From assembly GCA_021397835.1 (NCBI GenBank), contig JAJFZO010000263.1:419501-483500 (forward strand): a DNA stretch of 64,000 nucleotides, given 5' to 3'. The position numbers and the translations under genes were made by a program. Within the stretch, counting starts at the first letter, position 1. Every line of letters starts with the position of its first letter. This DNA is from Moringa oleifera (Eukaryota > Streptophyta > Magnoliopsida > Brassicales > Moringaceae). Positions 1 to 13,200 of this stretch are shown here, in pieces. The notes under the pieces were generated by a model that was not told the DNA's origin, did no database searches, and was given only the letters and a program-made list of their open reading frames with translations.

Positions 1-3000
1 AACGCTAGTAGATCGGAGAGTCAATACTAGAGCAATTCAGCAATAACCTACCGACAGTCGCAGGCCTTAGCAAACATCAACATTGGGTTTTTCTTGCGCT
101 AGCTTAGCGGGAGTTGCTGGCACAGGTAGACTTGAAGGAAACCACATGAGGAGTCAAACGATAACTTAGCAATAGTAGTGGGCATTGAAGAGTGCAAAAA
201 CTTATGTTGGGACTTTGCTGCTGCTGGAAGACAGTCGCACCAGCTTTGAAGGAACCAAGCGATTGTCGAGTCTTTGTTTTGGGGTAGTTATTAGTATTAG
301 GCGATAATGATACTAGCATAAGGGAAACCCAATGACAACCCAACCATTATTATAAGGTAGTTCTTAGCATTGATAAGCGCTAGTACTAGCACCGGAGCAA
401 CCTCACGACGACCTAATGATAGTCACTTGTATTGGTAGAGCCCATTAACTACTGTTGGGCAGTCATTGATGCTGCTAGATGCCAATGCTGGCACAAACAA
501 AACTAAATGAAGACCCAACGATGGTCATAAAAGCTACAAAACATCTGCGTTAGGTTGCCCCAATTATGGCCCAATGGCAATCGTCGTTGCCGTTTCAAGA
601 GCCCAACGACGATGGTTGGGAAGTCATTGGGGTAGGCAAATGCTCGCACTTGTTTTTACGGAACCCAATGATTGCCCAACTGCTATTATGAGGTAGTTAT
701 TAGTGTCAACACACGTCGACGCCAGCACTTGGTGAACCAAAAGACTTCTGTGCTATTGCTGCAGGTAGTTGTTGGTGTCGATAGACGCTGTGCCAACATC
801 GAGGGAGACTAACGATGACTGCGTGGCAGTTTCTAGTATTAGGAAAGCCCAACAACTACTGCGAGAATGTTGTTGGTACTGGTGAATGCTCGCTTCAATT
901 TTGGCAAAACCATCGACTATTCAAGTACTAATGCGAGGCTGTTGTCGGTGTTGGGAGGCACAGATGTCAGCACAAGGCAAACTAAGAGACTTGTTAGCTA
1001 TTTTTGCAGGCAGTTGCTTATGTCGATAGATGCAAGTGCCAGCACCAGGGGACCTTAGCGATGACTACATGATAGTTGGTTGTGTTGGAAGAGCCCAATG
1101 ATTGATGTTGGGCTAGTCGTCGGCACTCGTAGAGGCCAGCACGAGCACAGGGGAAGCTATGCAATGACCCAACGATAGTTGTTAGTATCGGTAGGGATCT
1201 GCACTGGGTTCCCCAAAGGTAGTCTAACGGTTGTTGTTGGCATAGATAGATGCGAAGGCAAGCACTAGATAAGCTTAACAACGCCCTAGTAGTAGTGGTT
1301 GGCATTAAGAGAGCCCAATGACTATCATGAACAAGTCGTTAGTACTAGTAGACCCTCGTGCCAAGTATGTGGGGACCCAACGGGTTCCTTACCATTATTA
1401 GTGGGTAGTTACAGGTGTTGGCCGACACTGATGCCAACACTGGTAGAACCTAGGGAGAGCCCTCTCATTTCTATAAGGTAGTTGTCGGTCTATAAATGCT
1501 AGTACTAGCATACTGGAAGCCCAACAATTACCCCATTACAGTCATTGGTTTTGAGAGAGCCTTACGACTAGAGCTAGGCAATCAGTGATGTAGGTAGACG
1601 CGAGGGCAAGCACTAAAAGAGCCCAATGACTTTTTCGCTTTTGTTGCGGGGTAGTTATAAATACTAGCAGATGATGAAATTGGTAAACGCCAGTGCTGGC
1701 ACCGGGGGTGCGCAGCGACGACCCTTAGATGCTCACTAGATTTAGAAGAGCCCAACAAGTGTTATTGGGCAATCTCAAACGCTAGTAGATCGGAGAGTCA
1801 ATACTAGAGCAATTCAGCAATGACCTAGCGACAGTCGCAGGCCTTAGCAAACATCAACATTGGGTTTTTCTTGCGCTAGCTTAGCGGGAGTTGCTGGCAC
1901 AAGTAGACTTGAAGGAAACCACATGAGGAGTCAAACGATAACTTAGCAATAGTAGTGGGCATTGAAGAGCGCAAAAACTTATGTTGGGACTTTGCTGCTG
2001 CTGGAAGACAGTCGCACCAGCTTTGAAGGAACCAAGCGATTGTCGAGTCTTTGTTTTGGGGTAGTTATTAGTATTAGGCGATGATGATACTAGCATAAGG
2101 GAAACCCAATGACAACCCAACCATTATTATAAGGTAGTTCTTAGCATTGATAAGCGCTAGTACTAGCACCGGAGCAACCTCACGACGACCTAATGATAGT
2201 CACTTGTATTGGTAGAGCCCATTAACTACTGTTGGGCAGTCATTGATGCTGCTAGATGCCAATGCTGGCACAAACGAAACTAAATGAAGACCCAACAATG
2301 GTCACAAAAGCTACAAAACATCTGCGTTAGGTTGCCCCAATTATGGCCCAATGGCAATCATTGTTGCCGTTTCAAGAGCCCAACGACGATGGTTGGGAAG
2401 TCATTGGGGTAAGCAAATGCTCGCACTTGTTTTTACGGAACCCAATGATTGCCCAACTACTATTATGAGGTAGTTATTAGTGTCAACACACGTCGACGCC
2501 AGCACTAGGTGAACCAAAAGACTTCTGTGCTATTGCTGCAGGCAGTTGTTGGTGTCGATAGACGCTGTGCCAACATCGAGGGAGACTAACGATGACTGCG
2601 TGGCAGTTTCTAGTATTAGGAAAGCCCAACAACTACTGCGAGAATGTTGTTGGTACTGGTGAATGCTCGCTTCAATTTTGGCAAAACCATCGACTATTCA
2701 AGTACTAATGCGAGGCTGTTGTCGGTGTTGGGAGGCACAGATGTCAGCACAAGGCAAACTAAGAGACTTGTTAGCTATTTCTGCAGGCAGTTGCTTATGT
2801 CGATAGACGCAAGTGCCAGCACCAGGGGACCTTAGCGATGACTACATGATAGTTGGTTGTGTTGGAAGAGCCCAATGATTGATGTTGGGCTAGTCGTCGG
2901 CACTCGTAGAGGCCAGCACGAGCATAGGGGAAGCTATGCAATGACCCAACGATAGTTGTTAGTATCGGTAGGGATCTGCAATGGGTTCCCCCAAGGTAGT

Positions 3001-4235
3001 CTAATGGTTGTTGTTGGCATAGGTAGATGCGAAGGCAAGCACTAGATAAGCTTAACAACGCCCTAGTAGTAGTGGTTGGCATTGAGAGAGCCCAATGACT
3101 ATCATGAACAAGTCGTTGGTACTAGTAGACCCTCGTGCCAAGTATGTGGGGACCCAACGGGTTCCTTACCATTATTAGTGGGTAGTTACAGGTGTTGGCC
3201 GACACTGATGCCAACACTAGTAGAACCTAGGGAGAGCCTTCTCATTTCTATAAGGTAGTTGTCGGTCTATAAATGCTAGTACTGGCATACTGGAAGCCTA
3301 ACAATTACCCCATTACAGTCATTGGTGTTGAGAGAGCCTTACGACTAGAGCTAGGCAATCAGTGATGTAGGTAGACACGAGGGCAAGCACTAAAAGAGCC
3401 CAATGACTTTTTCGCTTTTGTTGCGGGGTAGTTATAAATACTAGCAGATGATGAAATTGGTAAACGCCAGTGCTGGCACCGGGGGTGCGCAGCGACGACC
3501 CTTAGATGCTCACTAGATTTAGAAGAGCCCAACAAGTGTTATTGGGCAATTTCAAACGCTAGTAGATCGGAGAGTCAATACTAGAGCAATTCAGCAATGA
3601 CCTAGCGACAGTCGCAGGCCTTAGCAAACATCAACGTTGGGTTTTTGTTGCGCTAGCTTAGCGGGAGTTGCTGGCCCAGGTAGACTTGAAGGAAACCACA
3701 TGAGGAGTCAAACGATAACTTAGCAATAGTAGTGGGCATTGAAGAGCCCAAAAACTTATGTTGGGACTTTGCTGCTGCTGGAAGACAGTCGCACCAGCTT
3801 TGAAGGAACCGAGCGATTGCCGAGTCTTTGTTTTGGGGTAGTTATTAGTATTAGGCGATGATGTCACTAGCATAAGGGAAACCCAATGACAACCCAACCA
3901 TTATTATAAGGTAGTTCTTAGCATTGATAAGCGCTAGTACTAGCACCGGAGCAACCTCGCGACGACCTAATGATAGTCACTTGTATTGGTAGAGCCCATT
4001 AACTACTGTTGGGCAGTCATTGATGCTGCTAGATGCCAATGCTGGCACAAACGAAACTAAATGAAGACCTAACGATGGTCACAAAAGCTACCAAACATCT
4101 GCGTTAGGTTGCCCCAATTATGGCCCAATGGCAATCGTTGTTGCCATTTCAAGAGCCCAACGACGATGGTTGGGAAGTCATTGGGGTAGGCAGATGCTCG
4201 CACTTGTTTTTACGGAACCCAATGATTGCCCAACT
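1..4235. repeat. Homogenised satellite copies (units 1, 2 and most of 3)
   Basis: Units 1-1777 and 1778-3554 differ at only scattered single bases, and unit 3 follows them equally closely to about 4235. From there the third copy abruptly carries different variants: for example TATTTTGGGGTAG replaces TATTATGAGGTAG, and many differences follow to the end of the unit. Spacing is exactly 1,777 bp for the first two steps. This marks a recent duplication or gene conversion tract whose right edge lies inside a unit. The left edge is outside the window. Confidence 0.9.
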
Positions 4236-7200
4236 ACTATTTTGGGGTAGTTATTGGTGTTAGCGCATGTCGACGCCACCACCAAGTGAACTAAAAGACT
4301 TCCTTGCTATTACTGCAGGTAGTTACTCGAGTCAATAGACGCCAATGCCAGCATCAAGGGAGACTAATGATTATTGCATGGCTATTTCTTTTATTGGGAA
4401 AGCCCAACAACTACTGTGGAAAAGTTGTTGGTGCAAGCATATGCTCGCTCCAACTTTGGCAGAACCATTGACTATGCAGCTACTAATGCAAGGCAGTTGT
4501 TGGTGTCAGGAGACACCGATGTTAGCATGACGCAAACCAAGAGACTTCTCAGCTATTTTTGCAAGCAGTTGCTTAAGTCGATAGACATGAGTGCCAGCAC
4601 TAAAGGACCCTAGCGATAACTGCATGATAGTTGGGTGTGTTGGAAGAGCGCAACGATTGATTTTGGGGTCATCTTCGGCATTGGTAGAGGCCAGCGCCAG
4701 CTCAAAAGGAGCTATACAATGACCTAATATTAGCTGCTCAAGTCAGTTGAGATCTGCATTAGGTTTCCCCAAGTTAGCCTAACAGTTGTCATTAGCGTAG
4801 GTAGACACGAGGGCATGCACTAGACGAGCTTAACGACACCCTAGTAGTAGTGGATTTCATTGGGAGAGCCCAATGAGTATCGTGAAGAAGTCACTAGTGC
4901 TACTAGACCCTTGTACCAAGTTTGAGGGGATCTAACGGTTGCCTTGCTACAACTACTGGGTAGTTGCGCGTGTTAACAGACACCGACGGCGACACTAGGG
5001 TAACCTAGGAAGAGCCTTGCCATTTCTATAAGGAAGTTTCCAGTGTCTGTAAATGCTAGTACTAGCACAAGAGATGCCCAATAATTACCCATGACAGTCA
5101 CTCGTGTTGGGGGAGCCCCACAACTATAGCTAGGCAGTCTCTAGCATAGGTAAACTCGATGGTAAGCCCTAAAAGAGCCCAATGACTTTCCTGCCTTTGT
5201 TGCAGGACAGTTATATGTACTAACAGATGATGAAATTGGAAAACACTAGTGCCGACACCACGAAAACCCAATGATGACCCTTAGATAGTCACTACATGTA
5301 AGAGAACCCAATAAGTGTTATTAGGCAATCACAACTGCTAGTAGATCAAAGAGTCAGTATTAGAGCAACTTAGCAAGGACCTAGTGACAGTCGCAGGCCT
5401 TAGCAGACATCAGTGTTGGGTTTTCCTATCGTTGGCCTAATGGCGGTTGCTGGCACAAGTAGACATGACGACAACCGCAAAAGGAGTCGAACAACAAAGT
5501 AACAGTACTAGTGGGCACTCGAAGAGCCCAAAAACTTATGCGGGGACATCGCTAGTGCTGGCAAACACTCGTGCCAACTTTAAAGGAACCTAGCAATTAC
5601 CGAGTCATTGTTATGGGGTAGTTATTAGTGTTGGGAAATGATGACACCAGTAAAAGAGAAACCCAAGGACTATGTAACCAGTATTGCAGAATAGTTGTTA
5701 GCATCAATAGATGCTAGTGGTGGTACTGTGGCAACCTAGCGAAGACCCAATGATAATTGCTCGTGTTAGTAGAGCCCAATGGCTGCTAATAGGTAGACGT
5801 TGATGCTAGTAGGTACCAGTGCTTGTACAAACAAAACTAGACGAAGACCCAACGTTAGTCACTAAAGGTGCGAAACATCTACTGTGGGTTGCCCTAATGA
5901 TTACCCAATAGTAGTCGTTATTGGCATTATGAGAGCTTAATGATGATAGTTGGAAAGTTGTTAGGGCTGCCAGATGCTGGGGCTTGTTTTTAGGGAACCC
6001 AGCAATTGCCCAACTACTATTGTTCGATAGTTATTGGTGTTGGCACATGCCGACACCAGCATTAGGTGAATCAAAAGACTTCCTTGCTATTGCTGCGGGC
6101 TGTTGTTGGTGTCAATAAATGCTGTGCCAGCATCACGGGAGACTAACGATGATTGCATGGCTGCCTTTGGTTTTGGGAAAGCCCAACAACTACTACGAAA
6201 AAATTATTAGTGCTGGTAGATGCTCGCTCTAACTTTGACGAATCGTCGGCTATTAAGCTATTAATGCGGGGCAATTGTTAGTGTTGGACACTGATGTCAG
6301 TACGAGGCGAACCAAGAGACTTAGCTATTTTTACAAGCAGTTGCTCATGTCGATAGACGTGAGTGCCGGCACTAGAGCACCCTAGCGATGACTACGTGAT
6401 AATTAGGTGTGTTGGAAGAGCCCAATGATTGATGTTGGGATAGTCATCGACACTAGTATAGGCAAGTGCCATCATAGGGGGAGCTACTTAATGTCCCAAC
6501 GATAGCTGTTGGTGTCGGTAGAGATCTGCACTGGGCTCCCCCAAGTTGGCCTAACAGTTGTCGTTGCCGTAAGTAGACCTAAGGGCATGCACTAAATGAG
6601 CTTAACGACACCCTAGCAAAAATGGTTGGCGTTAGGAGAGCCCAATGACTATCATAAAAAAGTCACTAGTGCTAATAGACCCTCGTGCCTAGTTTGATGG
6701 GACCCAACGACTGCCTTGCCATAGTTATTGGCTAGTTACAAGTGTTGGTAGACACCAGCAGCGACGCTAGGGAAACTTAGGGAAAGGCTTGCCATTTTTA
6801 GAAGGAAGTTGCTAGTGTTTGTGAACGCTAGTACTAGAACAGGGAATGCCAAAAAATTACCCCATGACAGTCGCTAGTGTTGGGGGAGCCCCATGACTAT
6901 AGCTAGGCAGTCGCTGGAGTAGGTAAATGCGACAGCAAGGCCTAAAAGTGCCCAATGACTATCCTATTTTTGTTGGAGGATAGTTATACGTACTAATAGA
7001 TGACAAAATTTGAAAACACTAGCACCGACACAAGGGATGCCCAGCGACAACCCTTAGATAGTCATTACATTTAGGAGAGCCCAATAAGTGTTATTGGGCA
7101 ATCACAAATGCTAGTAGATTGGATTGTCAATAGTAGAGCAACTCAACAATGACCTAGCGATAATCGCGGGCCTTAGCAAACATAAGCGTTGGGTTTTCCT

Positions 7201-10200
7201 ATCATTAACCTAATGGCAATTACTAGCACAGGTAGACATGTTTGCAACTGCAAAAGGAGCCAAATGACAAAGTAGCAGTACTAGTAGGCACTCGAAGAGC
7301 CTAAAAACTTATGCAGGGACATCGCTGGTGCTGGCAAACACTCGTGCTAGCTTTGAAGGAACCCAACGATTATCGAGTCATTATTGCAGGGTAGTTATTA
7401 TTGTTGGAAGATGATGACACCAGTAAAAGAGGAACCTAAGGACTACACAACTAATATTGCGAGATAGTTGTTAGCATTGATAAATACTAGTGCTAGTATC
7501 GAGGTAACCTAGTGATGACCAAATGATAATCGCTCGTATTAGTAGAGCCCAATGACTTCTAATGGGCAGTCGTTGATGCTAGTAAATGCCAGTGCTTGCA
7601 CAAACAAAACTCGATGAAGATCTAATGATAGTCACTAAAGGTGCCAAGCATCTACTGTGGGGTGCCCCAATGATTGCCCAATAGCAGTCTTTATTGGCAT
7701 TATGAGAGCCTAACGATGGCTGTTGAAAAGTCGTTGGGGCTGCCAGATGCACGTGCTTGTTTTTAGAGAACTTAGGGATTGCCCAACTACCATTGTTAGG
7801 TAGTTATTTGTGCCGACACTGGCATTAGGTGAACCAAAAGACTTCTCTGCTATTGCTGTAGGCAATTGTTGGTGTCGATAAACACCATGCTAGCATCGAG
7901 GGAGACTAATGATGACCGCATGGTTGCTTCTTGTGTTGGGAAAGCCCAAAACTACTGCGAGAAAGTTCTTGGTGCTGGCAGATGCTCGCTCCAACTTTGG
8001 TAGAACCATTGACTATTCAGATACTAATGCGAGGCAGTTGTTGGTGTTGGGAGACACCAATGTCAGCACAAGGCAAACTAAGAGACTTCTCAGCTGTTTC
8101 TATAGGCAGTTGCTCATGTCAATAAACGCAAGTGCAAGCACTAGGGGATCCTAGCGATGAATGCATGATAGATTGCTATGTTGGAAGAGCCTAATGACTA
8201 ATGTTGGGGTAGTCATCGACACTTGTAGTGGCCAGCGCCGGCACAATGGGAGCTATGCAATGACTCAATGATAACTGTTAGTGTCGGTAGAGATCTGCAC
8301 TCGGTTCCCCAAAGATGGCCTAACTATTATCGCTGGTGTAGGTAGACAATGATGGCAAGCTCTAGATGAGCTTAACGATGCCCTAGTAGTAGTGGTTGGT
8401 ATTGGGAGAGCCCAATGACTATCATGAAGAAGTAAATGGTTCTTGTAGACCTTCATGCCAGGTTTGAGGGGACACAACGGCTACCTTTGCTTCTACTATT
8501 GGCTGGTTATGGATGTTAGCAAACACCAACACTGACACTTTTGAAACCTAGGGAGAGCCCTGTCATTTCTTTAAGGTAGTTGCTGGGGTCTGTAAATGCT
8601 AGTACTAGCACAAGGGAAGCCCAATAATTACCCCATGACAGTCACTAGTGTTGGGGGAACCCCACGACTATAGCTAGGCAGTCATTGGCGTAGGTAGACG
8701 TGATGGGAAGCCCTAAAAGAGCCCAATGACTTTCCAACCTTTGTTGCGGGGTACTTATAGGGACTGGTAGATGATGAAATTGGAAAACGCTAGTGCCAAC
8801 ATAAGGGCAGCCCAGTGACGACTCTTAGATAGTCACTAGATTTAAAATATCCTAATAAGTGTTATTTGGCAATCACAAACGCTAGTAGATCAGAGAGTCA
8901 ATACTGAAGCAACTCAGCAATGACCTAGTGACAGTCGCGGGCCTTAGTAGCCATCAGCGTTGGGTTTTCCTATCGTTAGCCTAGTGGCAGTTGCTGGCAT
9001 AGGTAGACATGACGACAACCACAAAAGGAGTCGAACAATAAAGTAGCAGTACTAATAGGCACTCGAAGAGCCCAAAAACTTACACACAGATGTTGCTGGT
9101 GCTGGCAAACACTTGCGTTAGCTTTGAAAGAACCTAGCGATTGCTGAGTCATTATTACGTGGTAGTTATTAGTGTTGGTAGATGATGACACCAGCATAAG
9201 AGAAACCCAAGGACTGCACAACTAGTATTGCAGGGTAGTTATTAGCATCGATAGATGCTATTGTTGGTATGTGGGCAACTAAGCGATGACCCAATGGTAG
9301 TCACTCGCATTAGTAGATCCCAATGACTTCTATTAGGCAATCATTGATGCTAGTAAATGCCAGTGTTTACATAAATAAAACTTGACGAAGACCCAACAAT
9401 TGTCATTAAAGCTGCCAAACATTTATAGTGGGTTGCCCCAATGATTACCTAATGGTAGTCGTTGTTGGCATTATGAAAGCCTAACGACGACTGTAGGGAA
9501 GTTGTTGGGGGTAGGCAGATGCTCGCACTTGTTTTTAGGGAACCCGATGATTGCCTAACTACTATTATGGGGTAGTTATTGTTGTTAGTAGATGCTGATA
9601 CTAGCACTAAGAGAACTAATAGACTTCTCTTTTATTGCTGCGAGCAGTTGCTGGTGTCGATAGACGCTGTGCCAGCATAAAAGGATAATAACGATGACCG
9701 CATGACTGTTACTAGTATTAGAAAAGCCCAAGCACTATGGCAGGAAAGGTTTTGGTGCTCGTAGATGCTCACTCTAGCTTTGTGGGAACCAACGACTGCT
9801 CAACTACTAGTGCGGGGCTGTTGTCGGTGCTGGTAGACATCAATGTCAGCATGAGGCGAACCATGACACTTCTCAGCTATTTTTGCACGCAGTTGCTTAA
9901 GTTGATAGATGCTAGTTTCAATATCAAGGGACCCTAGCGATGACTGCATGATAGTTGCTAGTGTTGGAGGAGCCCAACGACTTATGTTGGGGTAGTCGTC
10001 GGCACTGACAGAGGCCAGCGCCAGCACTGTGGGAGCTAAGCATTGGCCCAGCGATAGCTGCTGGCGTCAGTAGAGATCTGCACTGGGTTCCCCCAACGAT
10101 GGCATGACGGTTGTCGCTAGCATAGGTAGATGCGAGGGCAAGCACCGGAGGAGCTTAACGACACCCTAGTAGTAGTGGTCGGCATTGGTGAAGCCCAATG

Positions 10201-13200
10201 ACTATTATGAACAAATAGCTCGTGCTAGTAGACCCTCATGCCAACTTTGAGGGGACCCAACAACTGCTTTGCTACTACTACTGGGTAGTTATCGGTGTTG
10301 GCAAACATCAACACCGACACTAGGTGAACCTAGGGACAGCCCTATCATTTCTACGAGGCAATTACCAGTGTGTGTAAATGCTAGTATTAGCACCAAAGAA
10401 GCCCAACGATCACCCCATGACCATCGCTAAAGTTAGGGTAGCCCAATGAATGTAGTTAAGTAGTCATCAACGAAGGTAAATGTGAGGGCAAGCACTAAAA
10501 GAGCCCAACGACTATCTAGCATTTATTGCAGGGTAGTTATAGGTGTTGGCCGAAGACATCATTGAGAAACACTAGTGCCAGCATCGGGGGAGCCTAACGA
10601 CAACCCGTTGATGGTCATTGGATTTAGGAGAGCCCACTTGCTTTTGACAGTCAATCATATATGCTAGTAAACAACAGCATCATTGTTAGAGAAACTCAGC
10701 AATGACCTAGTGACAGTTGCAGGTCTTAGCAGACCTCAACGTTGGGTTTTCCTAGAATTAGCCTAGCGGGAGTTGCTAGCGTAAGGGCACTTGAAAGCAA
10801 CCACACAAGGAGTCGAACGAAGACGTAGCAGTTGTAGTGGGCACTAGTTAAGCAAAAAACCTTATGCAGGGACATCGCTGATACTGACAGACACTCGCGC
10901 TAGCTTTGAAGGAACCCAAGGACTGTCAGTTCATTATTAACAGGTAGTTATTAATGATGGGAAATGATGACACTATCATAAGAGGAACCCAAGGGCTACA
11001 CAACCAGTATTGTAGAGTAGTTGTTAGCATTGTTGGATGCTAGGCTAGTACTAGGGCAACTTAGCGATGATGCAATGATAATCACTCGCGTTGGTAGAGC
11101 CCAACAACTGTTATTGGGCAATCATTGATGCTAGTAGATGCTAGTGCTTGCACAAACTAAACTCGATGAAGACCCAACGATAGTCACTAAAGCTGCCAAA
11201 CATCTATTGTGGGTTGCCCCAATGATTGCCCAATGGTAGTCATCGTTGGCATTACGAGAGCCTAATGACGGCTGTTGGGAAGTTATTAGGGCAACTAGAT
11301 GCTCATAGTTTTTTTCAGGGAACCCAACGATTGTCCAACTGCAGTTGTGGGTTAGTTATTGGTGTTGGCACACGTTGACACCAACACCAGGTGAACTAAA
11401 AGACTTCCCTCCTATTGCTATAAGCAATTGCTGGTGTCAATAGGTGTGAGTGCCATCATCAAAGGAGACTAATGATGATCGCATGACTATTACTGGAAGT
11501 AGGAAAGCCGAACAACTACTATGGAAAAGGTGTTGGTGTTGGCAGATGCGTGCTCCAACTTTGAGGGGACCAATGACTACTCTGCTATTAGTGTGGGGCA
11601 GTTGTTGTTATTGGCAGACATCGATGTCAACACAAGGGGAACCAACAGACTTCTCAACTATTTTTTTGGGCTGTTGCTTTTGTCGATAGATGCTAGTACC
11701 AGCATCGGGGGACCTTAGCCATGACTGCATGATAGTTGCTGGTGTTGGAAGAGCCCAACGATTGATGTTGGGGTTGTTGTCGGCACTGACAGAGGCCAAT
11801 GCCAGCACTAGGGGAGCAAAGCAATGACTTAGCGACCGCTGTTGGTGTTGGTAGAGATCTACGCTGGGTTCCCTCAAAGAGGGCCTAATGGTTGTCTTTA
11901 GCATAGGCTGACGCGAGGGCAAGCACTGGAGGACCTTAACGACACCCCAATAGTAGTGGTCGGCATTGGGAGAGCCCAATTACTATTGTGAAGAAGTCAC
12001 TGGTTTGTTGACTGTCATGTAAACTTTGAGAGGACCCAACGGCTACCTTACTGCTCATATTGGGTAGTTACACGCATTAGGAGACACCCGCACTGACACT
12101 AGAGGAACCTAGGGACAGTTGTGTCATTTCAGCGAGGCAGTTGTCAATCTGTGTAAACGCTAGTATTAGCACCACGGAAACCCAACAATTAGCCCATGAC
12201 CATCACAAGTGTTGGGAGAACCCAACAACTATAATTAGGCAGTCACTCATGCACGTAGATGCAACGGCAGGTACTAAAAAAGCCCAACAACCATCTAACT
12301 TTTGTTGCAGGGCAATTATAGGTATTGGCAGAAGACAGCATTGAGAAACATTAGTGCCGGCACATAGGGAGCCCAGTGATGACCCTTTGATGGTCATTGG
12401 ATTTAGGAGAGCCCGATAACTTTTGTAAGGCAATCGTAGACGTCAGTAAACTGCAGTGTCAGTACTATAGCAACTCAATAATGACCTAGCGACAGTCATA
12501 GGCCTTAGTAGACATCAACATTGGGTTTTCCTAGAGCTAGCTTAGTGGGAGTTATTGGTATAGATAGACTTCAAAGCAACAACATAAGGAGTCGAATGAC
12601 GACGTAGCAGTAGTAGTGGACACTGAAGAGCCCAAAAACTTATGCCAGGACATCACTGGTGTTGACACACATTTGCTCGAGCTTTTAAGGAACCCAGTGA
12701 GTGTCGAGTCTTTGTTACGGGGTAGTTATTAGTGTTAGGCGATGATGACATCAGTATAAGAAGAAGCCAAGGACTTCTCAACCATTATTGTGAGGTAGTT
12801 CTTAGCATTGATAGACGTTAGTACTAGCAGCGGGGCAACCTCGCGATGACCTAATAATAGTCACTTGTGTTGGTAGAGCCTATTGACTACTACTGGGCAG
12901 TCATTGATGCTGGTTGATGCTAGTTCTAGCACAAATGAAACTCAGTGAAGACCCAACGATAGTCACTAAAGCTGCCAAACATCTATGCTAGGTTGACCCA
13001 ATGATAGCCTAATGGTAGTCGTTGTTGACGTTACGAGAGCCTAACGACGGGCAGATGCTCGCACTTGTTTTTTGGAAACCCAATGATTTCCCAACTACTA
13101 TTGTGGGGTAGTTATTGGTATGGGTGCATGCCGATGCCACAACTAAGTGAACCAAAAGACTTCCTTACTATTGCTGCGGGCAGTTGTTGGTGTTAATAGA

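Noticed and set aside
104..343. 79-codon minus-strand frame conserved at 1881-2120 and 3658-3897
   Set aside because: Conserved only because the three units are near-identical at DNA level. It is broken in other units, and the differences between copies show no sign of coding constraint.
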